A DNA stretch of 64,000 bases from Xenophilus aerolatus. Lineage in GTDB: Bacteria; Pseudomonadota; Gammaproteobacteria; Burkholderiales; Burkholderiaceae_C. The translations under genes and the position numbers were made by a program. Location: NCBI GenBank assembly GCA_030418545.1, contig QAIB01000005.1, forward strand, positions 354,758 through 418,757, read 5' to 3'. The notes under the pieces were generated by a model. It ran no database searches, had not been told where the DNA came from, and saw only the letters and a program-made list of their open reading frames with translations. Below are positions 33,447 through 43,339 of the stretch, piece by piece (the first letter of the stretch is position 1; each line of letters opens with the position of its first letter).

Positions 33447-33719
33447 GCCTGACGGCGAAACTGATAATCGTCTACACGGGTGGCGGGTAGGCGCGCCGGC
33501 GGCAGCTTCCCAGCAGAGTCGTCGGCAAGACTTCAGGCAGGACCGATGGCGGCCGTTCCCGACTTGCGGCGCCTTCTGGAGTGCCGCAATGGCCCGCGCG
33601 CCGCGCTAGTTGCTAGGCAGCGTGGCTCCAGAGCGAACACTCTCAATCCTTGGTAGGAACCCCTGTCACACACTGTTCCAAAGCAGCTACATTCGTTGCA
33701 ATCGATCGCAAAGGAATGT

Positions 33720-34742
33720 ATGCGCAGCTATCGCCAAGTTATAGAGTTTGCAAATTTCATATGCCATTTTGGCGAAAATAAGGTTCTCCTTGACTATTTG
33801 AACGAAATAGTTTTGCCTGCATTTTTAAGCGGGCACCGAGTTCGTATATATGGCGGCTCGAGGTACCTGCTCTTAGACGTTGAATTAGTAGTCCTTACCA
33901 GTTTTGTTGATCGGGGGCGGGTAATGGAGCCAGCGATCGTCGGAAAATTCGTGATGGATACCGTCCTCAGACGGGATCAAATTCTTGTCGACGGGAAATT
34001 GATTAGTGATTATGATCGACTACCGAGCGCGCCGTCCGCAATATTTGCATTGACTTTATCGGACCATAAGTTGATGTACTCAAAAGAGGTTGCTGGCGCG
34101 CCGGGCTTGGCTTCGTTTCGAACAACTATCGAGTTACTGCTAAAAAATCGTTGGCGAAATTATATCAATGAGATTGTGGAGGATAATAGAGCGTTGCGCG
34201 CCAATAACCCCAGCATCGCTCGCGTGACTAAACGTGCGCTTAGCGAAGCGTTTCCGGCGCCGACAGTGGAAATCGTTGCCATGGCTGGCAGCCGAAATTT
34301 ACGGGACTTTGTTTCTCAGTTCAAAGTGCTGAAAGAGGTTGCGATTAAAGTGGTGCGGCCTAATGCCGAAATCAACAATGACAGGCTTTTTGCATCAGTG
34401 CAGGCGGCACGCAAACAAGTTAATTCCGACGCTACGACATTGCTACATCGCAACACCGATGGCTTAAATAAGCAACAGACATTTAAGCAAATTGCACCCG
34501 CAATGGACGGCAACGCAATTGTCACTCTCCGAGGTGTCGGGGAATACAACGCGAAATTGAGTGGCAGCAACGAGGAAGTTTCCGTAAAGGAGCCGCTTGA
34601 GCTTACTGGAAATGTGAAGAAAGATGCACACTCGATGTTCGATGCTTTCCGTCGCCTCATAGCGGCCAAGATATTGGTGGTAAGCAAGCCCCAAATATCA
34701 CCCGAAAATGCAGAAAAACTCACCAATATTGCGGGAGGGTAG
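33720..34742 (+). CDS. Unknown 340-residue soluble protein, candidate defence gene A
   Basis: The ATG at 33720 lies six bases after AAGGA; a TTG at 33696 is the longer alternative. The protein has no signal peptide or membrane helix. Its first 130 residues look like a compact alpha/beta domain (NEIVLPAFLSGHRVRIYGGS, RYLLLDVELVVLTSF, SAIFALTLSDHKLMYSKEV), followed by a helical middle and a C-terminal helical part. AT content is clearly higher than in neighbouring genes. It overlaps gene B by 35 bases. I do not recognise the family. Cargo position next to attR, foreign composition and pairing with a membrane protein suggest phage defence or exclusion. Confidence 0.65.
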   Translation: MRSYRQVIEFANFICHFGENKVLLDYLNEIVLPAFLSGHRVRIYGGSRYLLLDVELVVLTSFVDRGRVMEPAIVGKFVMDTVLRRDQILVDGKLISDYDRLPSAPSAIFALTLSDHKLMYSKEVAGAPGLASFRTTIELLLKNRWRNYINEIVEDNRALRANNPSIARVTKRALSEAFPAPTVEIVAMAGSRNLRDFVSQFKVLKEVAIKVVRPNAEINNDRLFASVQAARKQVNSDATTLLHRNTDGLNKQQTFKQIAPAMDGNAIVTLRGVGEYNAKLSGSNEEVSVKEPLELTGNVKKDAHSMFDAFRRLIAAKILVVSKPQISPENAEKLTNIAGG

Positions 34743-35358
34743 CGATGGCTTGCCTCCGGCGCAGCTGACGGCAGAGAAGAACCTGCTTCAACTGTACTGG
34801 CTGAGCTACAAGTTCCCTTCCAGCAAATTCAACATTTACTCCACGGTGCTCGTCGGAATAGTCTTTGTCGCCACGTTGTTGTTTGGCGAGCCGAATAGCG
34901 GTTCGCTGCTTTTAAAAGAGACTATCAAATTGGGCACGGCAGTGGTCCCCTCAATCTTAGGTTTTCTTATCGCTGGGTTTACAGTTTTTGTTACGGTAAC
35001 CAAGCCTGGCGTTTTCTCGGCCATGGCGAAACTGGAGTACGAGAATACAGGCGAAAGTTACCTCAAGTACAACCTTTCTGCATTTTTGCTGGCGTTTGCC
35101 CATTACGTCTCATATCTGTCTATTTGCGTTCTCGTTGTGTACTTCGGCCAGCCCAATGGCCCATTAACGCAATTGGCTAGGCTTGCGACCGGCGTGATAG
35201 GGCTAGAAATTAACAATCAGTACAGAGTCTTGTTGGGAGTGTCGGCGACAATATTTGCGTGTTGGACTTGGTATTTGATAATGCTGCTGAAGTCGTTTGT
35301 ATACAACGTTTACCAAGTGGTAGTAACGAGTGTGCGCTGGGATTTAGAACACGAATAG
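34708..35358 (+). CDS. Unknown four-helix membrane protein, candidate defence gene B
   Basis: The 216-residue product has four hydrophobic segments: about 35-52 (YSTVLVGIVFVATLLFG), 68-92 (VVPSILGFLIAGFTVFVTV), 120-140 (AFLLAFAHYVSYLSICVLVV) and 170-195 (VLLGVSATIFACWTWYLIML). The start overlaps gene A; a TTG at 34750 behind GGGAGGG is an alternative. A soluble sensor-like partner plus a small multi-helix membrane protein is the layout of several abortive-infection systems such as Kiwa, but no Kiwa motif is visible. Function unproven. Confidence 0.65.
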   Translation: MQKNSPILREGSDGLPPAQLTAEKNLLQLYWLSYKFPSSKFNIYSTVLVGIVFVATLLFGEPNSGSLLLKETIKLGTAVVPSILGFLIAGFTVFVTVTKPGVFSAMAKLEYENTGESYLKYNLSAFLLAFAHYVSYLSICVLVVYFGQPNGPLTQLARLATGVIGLEINNQYRVLLGVSATIFACWTWYLIMLLKSFVYNVYQVVVTSVRWDLEHE

Positions 35359-35596
35359 CGGATTCGCATGTCACCTGATACTGTCCTCTGCATGTTGAAG
35401 GCGGTTGCACCACGGGAATGGATGGATAAGACCGCGACGCGGCAGCGGGCTCCGCCAAGCCCTGTTTCGACCGAAACATGCCGGTGGGGACTTTTGGGGG
35501 AGTGGCTGCTGACTCGCTGTGCCGAACAGTGCAGATTCGATGGAACGGGCGATCCGCAAGGTCAATTAAATCAACGACTTAGCAGCGAGTTCCGAA

Positions 35597-35641
35597 CTAC
35601 GAACCAAGGGGTCGTGGGTTCGATTCCTGCCAGCCGCACCA
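35597..35641 (+). repeat. attR: attR, 45-bp direct repeat
   Basis: A second perfect copy of the last 45 bases of tRNA-Arg including CCA, with no 5' half upstream, so it is not a tRNA gene. It marks the right end of the prophage. Confidence 0.95.
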
Positions 35642-35646
35642 CTTCA

Positions 35647-35680
35647 AAGCCCGCAACGAAAGTTGCGGGCTTTTCTTTTT
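35647..35680 (+). terminator. Rho-independent terminator (original tRNA-Arg terminator)
   Basis: AAGCCCGCAAC-GAAA-GTTGCGGGCTT followed by TTCTTTTTTT. It lies just outside attR, so before integration it would have ended the tRNA-Arg transcript. Confidence 0.85.
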
Positions 35681-35712
35681 TTGTTTGCCCGCTGCGCGCA
35701 TAAGCTCCCCCA

Positions 35713-36282
35713 ATGAGCAAAGCCTTCACGAAGGAAAGCGACGCCGACGACGAGGATGGCGAGGCCGGTGGCCTGCCGCCCTTGCCCCCTGGCGGCAAGA
35801 ACTACATCACGCCGCAGGGCTACGCGCGCCTTCGTGCCGAGTTGCTCGATCTCATGGACAACGAGCGGCCGAAGGTCGTCGAAGCGGTGCATTGGGCCGC
35901 CAAGAACGGCGACCGCTCCGAGAACGGCGACTACCTCTACGGCAAGAAGCGTCTGCGCGAGATCGACCGGCGCATCCGGTTCCTGACGAAGCGGTTGGAG
36001 ATCGCGGAGGTCACCGACCCGTCCATCCGCCATGGTGGCGAGCAGGTGTTCTTCGGCGCGACGGTGACCTATGCCGACGAAGAGGGCGTGGAGCGCACGG
36101 TGACCATCCTGGGCATCGACGAAGCCGAAAGCGCGCGCCAGCAGGTCAGCTGGATCTCACCCGTGGCCCGAACACTGCTCAAGACGCGGGTCGGCGACGT
36201 GGTGAAGCTGGTGACGCCGGGCGGCACGCAGGAAGTCGAAGTGCTGCGCGTCGAGTACCCGAAGCCCGACGCACAGGCCTGA
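35713..36282 (+). CDS. greB: Transcription elongation factor GreB
   Basis: The 189-residue protein has an N-terminal coiled coil with YITPQGYARLRAELLDLMDN and AAKNGDRSENGDYLYGKKRL, whose acidic tip residues enter the RNA polymerase channel to stimulate cleavage of backtracked RNA. The C-terminal FKBP-like domain contains VFFGATVTYADEEGVERTVT. GreB rather than GreA is indicated by the YLYGKKRLREIDRRIRFL pattern. The extra acidic N-terminal 20 residues are common in this lineage. Confidence 0.95.
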   Translation: MSKAFTKESDADDEDGEAGGLPPLPPGGKNYITPQGYARLRAELLDLMDNERPKVVEAVHWAAKNGDRSENGDYLYGKKRLREIDRRIRFLTKRLEIAEVTDPSIRHGGEQVFFGATVTYADEEGVERTVTILGIDEAESARQQVSWISPVARTLLKTRVGDVVKLVTPGGTQEVEVLRVEYPKPDAQA

Positions 36283-36300
36283 TCGGGCCGCGGCGCCTGC

Positions 36301-38559
36301 TCAGGGCGCCGGTACGATGCGCACGGCGGCCAGCACCGACGGCGTGCGCTTGGCGGCACGCAGCACGGCGTCGAGGTGCGTGCGGTCGCGCACGGCAATC
36401 ACGAAGCGAAGGTCCGTCGAATCCTGGCGCGTTTCATCGGCCATCTCCACGTGCGTGATGTCGGCCTCGGCATTGGCGAGCGTGGCGGCGACGCGCGCCA
36501 GCACGCCCTTGTCGTTGCGGGCCGTGACCACGATGCCCGTCTCGAATGCGCGCACGGGCTCGTCCGCCCACTCGACGGCGAAGAAGCGTTCGGCGTCCTT
36601 GTGGCGCAGCCGCTGGCCGACGCCACAGGCTTCGGTGTGGACCACCAGGCCTTCGCCGTGACCCAGGTAGCCGACGATGGGGTCGCCCGGGATCGGGCGG
36701 CAGCACAGCGCGAAGCGCACCGAGGAGTTCTCGCTGCCGTCGAGCATGACCGCGCCCTGCGACAGGCTCTCGTGTGCCGTGAAGCGCTCGCGGCTGAGCA
36801 TCAGCGCGTCCGGTTTCAGGCCGCGCTCGGCCAGCAGGCCCATCAGGCGCTTGGCCACGATGCTGGCGATGCGCTTGCCCAGGCCGATGTCGGTCATCAG
36901 CTCCGAGCGCGTCCGGTTGCCGGTGAAGCGCAGCAGCCTTTCCCAGGTGGGCTGGTTCTCGGCGTCGTCGTCGGGCAGCTTGCCCAGACCTTCGGCGCGC
37001 AGGGCCTGGCTCAGCAGCTTCTCGCCGAGGCGCTCGGACTCGGCCTGCGCCAGCGTCTTGAGGTAGTGGCGGATCTTGGAGCGCGCCCGCCCGGTGCGCA
37101 CGAAGCCCAGCCAGGCCGGATTGGGCGTGGACACGGGCGCGGTGATCACCTCCACCACGTCGCCGTTCTTGAGCTCGGTGCGCAGGGGCACCTGCTCGCC
37201 GTTGATGCGCGCCGCCGAAGTGTGGTCGCCGATGCGGGTGTGGATGGCATACGCGAAGTCCACCACCGTGGCGCCGCGCGGCAGCGCCATGATCTCGCTG
37301 CGCGGCGTGAACACGTAGACCGCATCGGGGAACAGGTCGACCTTCACGTGGTCCCAGAACTCGGTCGCGTCGCGCGTCTCGTCCTGGATGTCCAGCAGCG
37401 ACTGCAGCCACTTGGCGCTCAGGCGCTCGCTGTTGTTGCCGGCAGCGTCCGAGGCCTTGTACAGCCAGTGGGCGGCCACGCCCGATTCCGCGACCACGTG
37501 CATCGCTTCCGTGCGCAACTGGAACTCCACGCTCACGCCCGAGGGGCCGACGAGCGTGGTGTGCAGCGACTGGTAGCCGTTGAGCTTGGCGATCGCGATG
37601 TGGTCCTTGAACTTGCCCGGCAGCGGCTTGTACATCTGGTGCAGGATGCCCAGGCCGGTGTAGCAGGCGATCACGTTCGGCACGATGAGCCGGAAGCCGT
37701 AGATGTCGGTCACCTGGGCGAAGCTCAGGTGCTTCTCTTCCATCTTGCGATAGATCGAGTACAGCGTCTTTTCGCGGCCGGCCATGCGCACGCTCATCTG
37801 CGCATTGGCAAAGGCGGTCTCGACGTCGCGCTGGACCTTCTGGATCAGGTCGCGGCGCCGGCTGCGTGCCTTGGCCACCGCCTTGGCCAGGATCGCATAG
37901 CGCCAGGGCCGCAGGTGCCGGAAGGCCAGGTCCTGCAGCTCGCGATACGTCTGGTTCAGGCCCAGCCGGTAGGCGATGGGGGAGTAGATGTCCAGCGTCT
38001 CGCTGGAGATGCGCGCCCACTTCTCGCGCGGTGCATCGTCCAGCGTGCGCATGTTGTGGGTGCGATCGGCCAGCTTGATGAGGATGACGCGCACGTCGCG
38101 CGCCATGGCCAGCAGCATCTTGCGGAAGGACTCCGCCTGGCCCTCCTCGCGGGTATTGAACTGGAGCTTGTCGAGCTTAGTGAGGCCATCGACCAGTTCC
38201 GCCACCGGGGCACCGAAGCGTTCGATCAGGTCGGTCTTGGTGACGCCGCAGTCCTCGATCGCATCGTGCAGCAGGGCCGCCATGAGCGCCTGCGCGTCGA
38301 GCTTCCATTCCGCGCACTGCGCGGCCACGGCAATGGGGTGCGTGATGTAGGGCTCGCCGCTGTTGCGCAGCTGGCCCAGGTGTGCCTCGTCGGCGAAGCG
38401 GTAGGCGCGGCGCACCTGTTCCACGTCCTCGGGGCTCAGGTAATCCAGGCGGTCCGTCAGGGCCGCAAAGCTGGCGGCGGCCGCGTTCAACGCCGCCGGG
38501 TGCGGGGCGCGCGGGCCGGCGGAGCGGGGCGAGGACTGTGGCTGGACGACCGCACTCAT
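36301..38559 (-). CDS. spoT: Bifunctional (p)ppGpp synthetase/hydrolase
   Basis: From the ATG at 38559 the protein has 752 residues. An HD hydrolase domain (YITHPIAVAAQ, ALLHDAIEDCGVTK) is followed by the synthetase domain (DIYGFRLIVPN, KLNGYQSLHTTLVGPSG), TGS (VYVFTPRSEIMALPRGATVV) and a C-terminal ACT domain. Both catalytic halves are present, so it can make and degrade (p)ppGpp. It forms the standard rpoZ-spoT operon with gmk upstream. Confidence 0.96.
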   Translation of the reverse strand: MSAVVQPQSSPRSAGPRAPHPAALNAAAASFAALTDRLDYLSPEDVEQVRRAYRFADEAHLGQLRNSGEPYITHPIAVAAQCAEWKLDAQALMAALLHDAIEDCGVTKTDLIERFGAPVAELVDGLTKLDKLQFNTREEGQAESFRKMLLAMARDVRVILIKLADRTHNMRTLDDAPREKWARISSETLDIYSPIAYRLGLNQTYRELQDLAFRHLRPWRYAILAKAVAKARSRRRDLIQKVQRDVETAFANAQMSVRMAGREKTLYSIYRKMEEKHLSFAQVTDIYGFRLIVPNVIACYTGLGILHQMYKPLPGKFKDHIAIAKLNGYQSLHTTLVGPSGVSVEFQLRTEAMHVVAESGVAAHWLYKASDAAGNNSERLSAKWLQSLLDIQDETRDATEFWDHVKVDLFPDAVYVFTPRSEIMALPRGATVVDFAYAIHTRIGDHTSAARINGEQVPLRTELKNGDVVEVITAPVSTPNPAWLGFVRTGRARSKIRHYLKTLAQAESERLGEKLLSQALRAEGLGKLPDDDAENQPTWERLLRFTGNRTRSELMTDIGLGKRIASIVAKRLMGLLAERGLKPDALMLSRERFTAHESLSQGAVMLDGSENSSVRFALCCRPIPGDPIVGYLGHGEGLVVHTEACGVGQRLRHKDAERFFAVEWADEPVRAFETGIVVTARNDKGVLARVAATLANAEADITHVEMADETRQDSTDLRFVIAVRDRTHLDAVLRAAKRTPSVLAAVRIVPAP

Positions 38560-38653
38560 TGACGCTACTTTAGCCTGCGCCTCGAAACGGGGTGTCCGGG
38601 CACAAAAAAAGCACCGCATGCGGTGCTTCCTTTTGTGGCAGAAAGGCCTCGGA

Positions 38654-38857
38654 TCAGCCCGGCACCTTCTTCAGCATCTCCAGGCCGACCTTGCCTTCGG
38701 CGATCTCGCGCAAGGCAGTGACCGCGGGCTTGTTCTTGCTCTCGATCTTCGGGGCGTGGCCCTGGCTGAGCATGCGGGCGCGGTAGGTCGCGGCCAGAAC
38801 GAGCTGGAAGCGGTTGGGGATCTGCTGCAGGCAGTCTTCGACGGTGATGCGGGCCAT
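38654..38857 (-). CDS. rpoZ: RNA polymerase omega subunit
   Basis: The 67-residue protein ([52 protein letters not shown]) is full-length omega, which stabilises beta-prime in RNA polymerase. It lies between gmk and spoT as usual. Omega and RNA polymerase are targets of ppGpp made by the neighbouring enzyme. Confidence 0.97.
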   Translation of the reverse strand: MARITVEDCLQQIPNRFQLVLAATYRARMLSQGHAPKIESKNKPAVTALREIAEGKVGLEMLKKVPG

Positions 38858-38883
38858 GACTGATCTCTTTCGGGTGGGTGGCG

Positions 38884-39513
38884 TCAGGGAATGTTGAGTG
38901 CCGCGAAGGTGTCGGCACGGGCGCGGCGCTGGGCCGAATACCGCAGCCGCTGCGCGTGAACGATCGCCTTCAGGTCGAAAAGCGCGCGTTCAAATAACTC
39001 ATTGATTATAACGAAGTCGAATTCGCTGGCCCGCGCCATCTCGTCCGCCGCATTGCGCAGGCGCAGTTCGATGATGTCGGGCGCGTCCTCGCCACGGCGC
39101 TCCAGGCGGGAGCGCAACTCTTCCCAGCTGGGCGGCAGGATGAAGATCAGCACCGCGTTGGCGAACACTTTGCGTATCTGCAGCGCGCCCTGGAAGTCGA
39201 TCTCCAGGATCACGTCGGCGCCCATGGCCACCCGGTCCTCCACCGCCTTCTTCGAGGTGCCGTAGCGCTGGCCGTGCACATGGGCCCATTCGACGAATGC
39301 GTCGCCGACCACCATGGCGTCGAATTCGGCCGGCGACACGAAGAAGTATTCGCGGCCGTGCTTTTCCTGTCCGCGCGGCGGGCGCGTGGTGTGCGACACC
39401 GAAGGCTGCACCGCCGAATCCAGCTCCATCAGTGCCTTCACCAGGCTGGATTTGCCGGCGCCGCTGGGCGCGGCCACCACGAAGAGATTGCCGGGGTAGT
39501 CCATGGCGGTCAT
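38884..39513 (-). CDS. gmk: Guanylate kinase
   Basis: The 209-residue protein has P-loop APSGAGKSS and the GMP-binding segment [20 protein letters not shown]. It converts GMP to GDP. The start overlaps the yicC stop (ATGA). An operon with rpoZ and spoT links GTP supply to the stringent response. Confidence 0.97.
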   Translation of the reverse strand: MTAMDYPGNLFVVAAPSGAGKSSLVKALMELDSAVQPSVSHTTRPPRGQEKHGREYFFVSPAEFDAMVVGDAFVEWAHVHGQRYGTSKKAVEDRVAMGADVILEIDFQGALQIRKVFANAVLIFILPPSWEELRSRLERRGEDAPDIIELRLRNAADEMARASEFDFVIINELFERALFDLKAIVHAQRLRYSAQRRARADTFAALNIP

Positions 39514-40436
39514 TCGATGTTCTGCACCTGCTCGCGCATCTGTTCGATCAGCACCTTCATGTCGACGCCGATGCGCGTGAGTTCCAGTGCGGCCGATTTG
39601 GAGCCGAGGGTGTTGGCCTCGCGATGCAGTTCCTGGATCAGGAAGTCCAGCCGCTTGCCGATCTCGCCGCCCTTGTCGAGCAGCCGCTCGATCTCGTCGA
39701 GGTGCGCCGTCAGCCGCGTGAGTTCCTCGGCGACGTCGATGCGGATGGCGAAGGCCGTGGCTTCGCTCAGGGCGCGGTCCTGTGCCGCCTCGGGCGTGAC
39801 GCCGCCTCCCAGGCCCATCGCCTCCTGCCAGCGTTCCAGGAAGCGCGCGCGCTGCTGCTCGACCAGCTGCGGCACGATGGGGCCGGCCTGCTGCGCCAGC
39901 GCACGCAGGCTGCCAAGACGGTCGTGCAGCGTGACCGCCAGGCGCTCGCCCTCGCGTGCGCGGGCCGCGATCAACGCGTCGACCACGCCAGCCACCGTGC
40001 CCACGACGTCGAAATCGCCCTGCGCCGGCCGGCCGGCCTCGCTGGCCGCCAGCCGCAGCACATCCGCCACGCTCAGTTCGCTCGCGCGTGGCAGCCAGGC
40101 CTTGACGGCGTCCTGCAGACCGTTGAGGCGCTGGAGAAGACGGGCGGACGGTTCGGCCAGCGACGCGCCGGCCTGCAGGTCGATACCCGCTCGCACTTCG
40201 ACCTTGCCGCGCTTGAGCCGCTGCGTCAGCAGTTCGCGCAATGCAGGCTCGTGCTGGCGCAATTCCTCCGACAGCTTGAAGCTGAGGTCCAGGAATCGGC
40301 TGTTGACCGAGCGGATTTCCACGCCCAGGCGCCCGCCGGGCAGGCCCGCCGTGGGCGTGCGCGCCTCGCTGTCCGCGGGGGTGCCGGCCGGGCCGCTCTG
40401 GCCACTGGCGTAGCCGGTCATGCTGTAAACTGGCAT
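39510..40436 (-). CDS. yicC: YicC-family endoribonuclease
   Basis: The 308-residue protein starts [10 protein letters not shown] and has the conserved [16 protein letters not shown] and C-terminal [20 protein letters not shown]. YicC proteins are conserved endoribonucleases involved in RNA turnover. It has an inserted low-complexity stretch at about 14-35 ([17 protein letters not shown]) that is not in typical members. Confidence 0.93.
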   Translation of the reverse strand: MPVYSMTGYASGQSGPAGTPADSEARTPTAGLPGGRLGVEIRSVNSRFLDLSFKLSEELRQHEPALRELLTQRLKRGKVEVRAGIDLQAGASLAEPSARLLQRLNGLQDAVKAWLPRASELSVADVLRLAASEAGRPAQGDFDVVGTVAGVVDALIAARAREGERLAVTLHDRLGSLRALAQQAGPIVPQLVEQQRARFLERWQEAMGLGGGVTPEAAQDRALSEATAFAIRIDVAEELTRLTAHLDEIERLLDKGGEIGKRLDFLIQELHREANTLGSKSAALELTRIGVDMKVLIEQMREQVQNIE

Positions 40437-40549
40437 CGAGCCTCGCTGTTGTTCGTCCGCTGAATCGCCCCGTGTGATCGGCCTGTGCAGGAGGTTCCGG
40501 CACCGCGTTCGCTTGCCGCTCCCTCGCCTTGGGGCGAAACTCCCGGATT

Positions 40550-41557
40550 ATGTCAAAGGTCAAACCGTCGCCCCTGTTGCCCGACACGGTCATCGGTGGC
40601 TACCGCGTCGTGCGGCGGCTGTCCGCAGGGGGCTTCGGCGTCGTCTACCTGGCCGTCGATTCGTCGGGGCAGCAGGTGGCGATCAAGGAATACCTGCCCT
40701 CGTCACTGGCCACGCGTGCCATGGGCGAGCTGGCGCCGCAGGTGCCGCCCGAGAAGCTGTCGCTCTACCGGCTTGGACTCAAGAGCTTCTTCGAGGAAGG
40801 GCGCTCCCTGGCGCAGATCTCGCACGCCTCCGTGGTGAGCGTGCTGAACTTCTTCCGCGAGAACGAGACCGTCTACATGGTGATGAACTTCCTGGACGGC
40901 GCCACGCTGCAGGACTTCATCGTCACGGCCCGCGACCTGAAGAAGGCCAAGGTCTTTCGCGAATCCACCATCCGCTCGCTCTTCGACGAGATCCTGCGAG
41001 GCCTGCGCGTGGTGCACCAGCACAAGATGCTGCACCTGGACATCAAGCCGGCCAACATCTTCGTGACCGAGGACGACCGCGCCGTGATGATCGACTTCGG
41101 CGCCGCGCGCGAGGTGCTCAGCAAGGAAGGCAACTTCATCCGCCCCATGTACACGCCGGGCTTCGCGGCCCCCGAGATGTACCGCCGCGATTCGTCCATG
41201 GGGCCTTGGACCGACATCTACGCCATCGGCGCATGCATCTACGCCTGCATGCACGGCTACCCGCCGAACGATGCGCCCCAGCGCATCGAGAAGGACCGCC
41301 TCGGGCTGTCGCTCTCGCGCCTGCGCGGCGTGTATTCCGACGACCTGATCGAGGTGGTGGAGTGGTGCATGTCGCTCGATCCGCTGTCCCGCCCGCAGTC
41401 GGTCTTCGCCCTGCAGAAGGAACTCAGCCGCGAGGGCGAGCGCCGCTACACCAAGCTGTCGGTGGGCGAGAAGATGCGCCTGTCGATCGACAACATGCGC
41501 TCCTACGAGAAGAAGGCGCTGCCCAAGGCCGTGGCGCCCACCACCCGACCCGCATGA
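40550..41557 (+). CDS. Hanks-type serine/threonine protein kinase
   Basis: From the ATG at 40550 the protein has 335 residues and a full kinase domain: glycine loop [12 protein letters not shown], Lys in VAIKEYLP, catalytic loop [18 protein letters not shown] and the APEMY segment. No transmembrane or PASTA part follows, so it is soluble. It is paired with a PP2C phosphatase 67 bp downstream, a common reversible-phosphorylation pair. Confidence 0.93.
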   Translation: MSKVKPSPLLPDTVIGGYRVVRRLSAGGFGVVYLAVDSSGQQVAIKEYLPSSLATRAMGELAPQVPPEKLSLYRLGLKSFFEEGRSLAQISHASVVSVLNFFRENETVYMVMNFLDGATLQDFIVTARDLKKAKVFRESTIRSLFDEILRGLRVVHQHKMLHLDIKPANIFVTEDDRAVMIDFGAAREVLSKEGNFIRPMYTPGFAAPEMYRRDSSMGPWTDIYAIGACIYACMHGYPPNDAPQRIEKDRLGLSLSRLRGVYSDDLIEVVEWCMSLDPLSRPQSVFALQKELSREGERRYTKLSVGEKMRLSIDNMRSYEKKALPKAVAPTTRPA

Positions 41558-41624
41558 ACGCTCCCACATTCCGATTCCGCGCCGCGCGGGCCCCGATCGC
41601 CGCCCGCCGGGCCGCCCGCCTGCC

Positions 41625-42530
41625 GTGAAGTTCTCCGTCTTCCAGGTCAGCCGCAAGGGCGGCCGCGTCAAGAACGAAGACCGCATGGGCTACTGCTACA
41701 CGCGCGAGTCGGGCCTGTTCCTGCTCGCCGACGGCATGGGCGGCCATCCCGAGGGCGAGGTCGCCGCCCAGCTGGCGCTGCAGACCATCGCCGCGCTCTA
41801 CCAGCGCGAGGCACGGCCCACGCTCGCCGACGTCAAGGCCTTCCTGGCCTCCGCCGTCATGGCGGCCCACCAGCAGATCATGCGTTATGCGAGCAACAAG
41901 GCCATGCTCGACACGCCGCGCACCACCGTCGTTGCCGCCGTCCTGCAGGGCAACACCGCCACCTGGATCCACTGCGGCGATTCGCGGCTGTACGTCGTGC
42001 GCGACGGGCAGATGCTCACGCGCACGCGCGACCACTCGCATGCCGAGCGCCCGCGTCCCAACGCCGGCAACGAGCCCGTCAACCGCAACCTGCTGCTCAC
42101 CTGCCTCGGCTCGCCGAGCACGCCGCTGTTCGAAGTGTCCGCGCCGCTCACGCTGCAGCAGGGCGACCGGCTCATGCTGTGCTCCGACGGTCTGTGGGGC
42201 GTGATGGACGACCTGCTGCTCGTGCGCACCCTGTCCCACGGCAAGGTGTCCGATGCGGCGCCCGAGCTGGTCGAGATGGCCCTGCGCCGCGGTGGCCCGA
42301 CCGGCGACAACGTCACCCTGATCGCCATCGAGTGGGAAACGCCCGACGTGCCCGGTGCCGACGCCGGCGTCTCGACCGACGGCATCAGCGACGACGTGTT
42401 CGCCTCCACCATCCAGGCCGGCATGCCGGCCGACGGCGAGATCGACGACCTGGACGACGACGCCATCGAGCGCTCGATCGCCGAGATCAACGAGGCCATC
42501 CGGCGCTCCGCGGCCTCGCGCAAGAGCTGA
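41625..42530 (+). CDS. PP2C-family protein phosphatase
   Basis: The GTG-started 301-residue protein has [41 protein letters not shown] and [13 protein letters not shown] with the metal-binding Asp residues of PPM phosphatases. The C-terminal 50 residues are acidic and extra. It should reverse the action of the neighbouring kinase. A TTCCTTTTTT stretch follows before rph. Confidence 0.92.
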   Translation: MKFSVFQVSRKGGRVKNEDRMGYCYTRESGLFLLADGMGGHPEGEVAAQLALQTIAALYQREARPTLADVKAFLASAVMAAHQQIMRYASNKAMLDTPRTTVVAAVLQGNTATWIHCGDSRLYVVRDGQMLTRTRDHSHAERPRPNAGNEPVNRNLLLTCLGSPSTPLFEVSAPLTLQQGDRLMLCSDGLWGVMDDLLLVRTLSHGKVSDAAPELVEMALRRGGPTGDNVTLIAIEWETPDVPGADAGVSTDGISDDVFASTIQAGMPADGEIDDLDDDAIERSIAEINEAIRRSAASRKS

Positions 42531-42564
42531 GCCTTCCTCCTTCCTTTTTTCCTCGCCTTTCCGA

Positions 42565-43293
42565 ATGACTGCTTTCACCCGAAGCGGCGGCCGCGCCGCC
42601 GACCAGCTGCGCCCCGTGCGCATCACCCGCGGCTTCACCATCCATGCCGAGGGTTCGGTCCTCATCGAGTTCGGCCAGACGCGCGTGCTGTGCACCGCCT
42701 CGGTCGAGGAGAAGGTGCCGCCGCACAAGAAGGGCAGCGGCGAAGGCTGGGTGACGGCCGAGTACGGCATGCTGCCGCGCGCCACCCACACCCGCAGCAG
42801 CCGCGAAGCCGCCAAGGGCAAGCAGACCGGCCGCACGCAGGAGATCCAGCGCCTCATCGGCCGCTCGATGCGCGCCGTGTTCGACCTGGCCGCGCTGGGC
42901 GAGCGCACCATTCATCTCGACTGCGACGTGCTGCAGGCCGATGGCGGCACGCGCACCGCGGCCATCACCGGCGCCTTCGTGGCCGCGCAGGACGCGGTGA
43001 ACAAGCTGATGGCGGCAGGCTCGCTCGCCGCCTCGCCGATCAAGGGCCCCGTGGCCGCCATCTCGGTGGGCATCGTCGGCGGTACGCCGCTGCTCGACCT
43101 CGAATACACCGAAGACTCGGCCTGCGACACCGACATGAACGTCGTGATGACCGGTGCCGGCCACTTCGTCGAGGTGCAGGGCACGGCCGAGGGCGTGGCC
43201 TTCACGCGCGACGAGATGAACCAACTGCTCGCCCTGGCCGAGAAGGGCATCGGCGAACTGGTCGAACTGCAGAAGCAATCGCTATCGAACTGA
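42565..43293 (+). CDS. rph: Ribonuclease PH
   Basis: The 242-residue protein ([75 protein letters not shown]) is full-length RNase PH, a phosphate-dependent 3' exonuclease for tRNA maturation. It lies upstream of rdgB as in many proteobacteria. Confidence 0.97.
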   Translation: MTAFTRSGGRAADQLRPVRITRGFTIHAEGSVLIEFGQTRVLCTASVEEKVPPHKKGSGEGWVTAEYGMLPRATHTRSSREAAKGKQTGRTQEIQRLIGRSMRAVFDLAALGERTIHLDCDVLQADGGTRTAAITGAFVAAQDAVNKLMAAGSLAASPIKGPVAAISVGIVGGTPLLDLEYTEDSACDTDMNVVMTGAGHFVEVQGTAEGVAFTRDEMNQLLALAEKGIGELVELQKQSLSN

Positions 43294-43339
43294 TAGCTGC
43301 ATGCGCCCGCTGGGCGGGCGCTGCAGCCACTTTCTGTTC

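Larger units (their letters stand above)
6378..35641. mobile_element. Lambdoid (siphovirus-type) prophage in tRNA-Arg, internally deleted
   Basis: The element is bounded by 45-bp att repeats and holds integrase, Xis-like protein, a leftward early operon, CI/Cro/CII control region, distal tail genes, lysis genes and right-end cargo. No terminase, portal, major capsid, replication or major tail gene is present between the CII region and the tape-measure remnant. It is therefore probably excision-competent but unable to make particles alone. Confidence 0.93.

Noticed and set aside
35597..35641. Second tRNA-Arg gene
   Set aside because: Only the 3' 45 bases are present; it is attR and not a gene.
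35368..35703. ORF running across attR
   Set aside because: It reads through the att repeat and the terminator, and has no ribosome site or sensible domain.
36376..38562. 728-codon rightward ORF opposite spoT
   Set aside because: It is a high-GC shadow of the spoT frame, with His/Arg/Ala-rich composition and no motif; spoT is certain.
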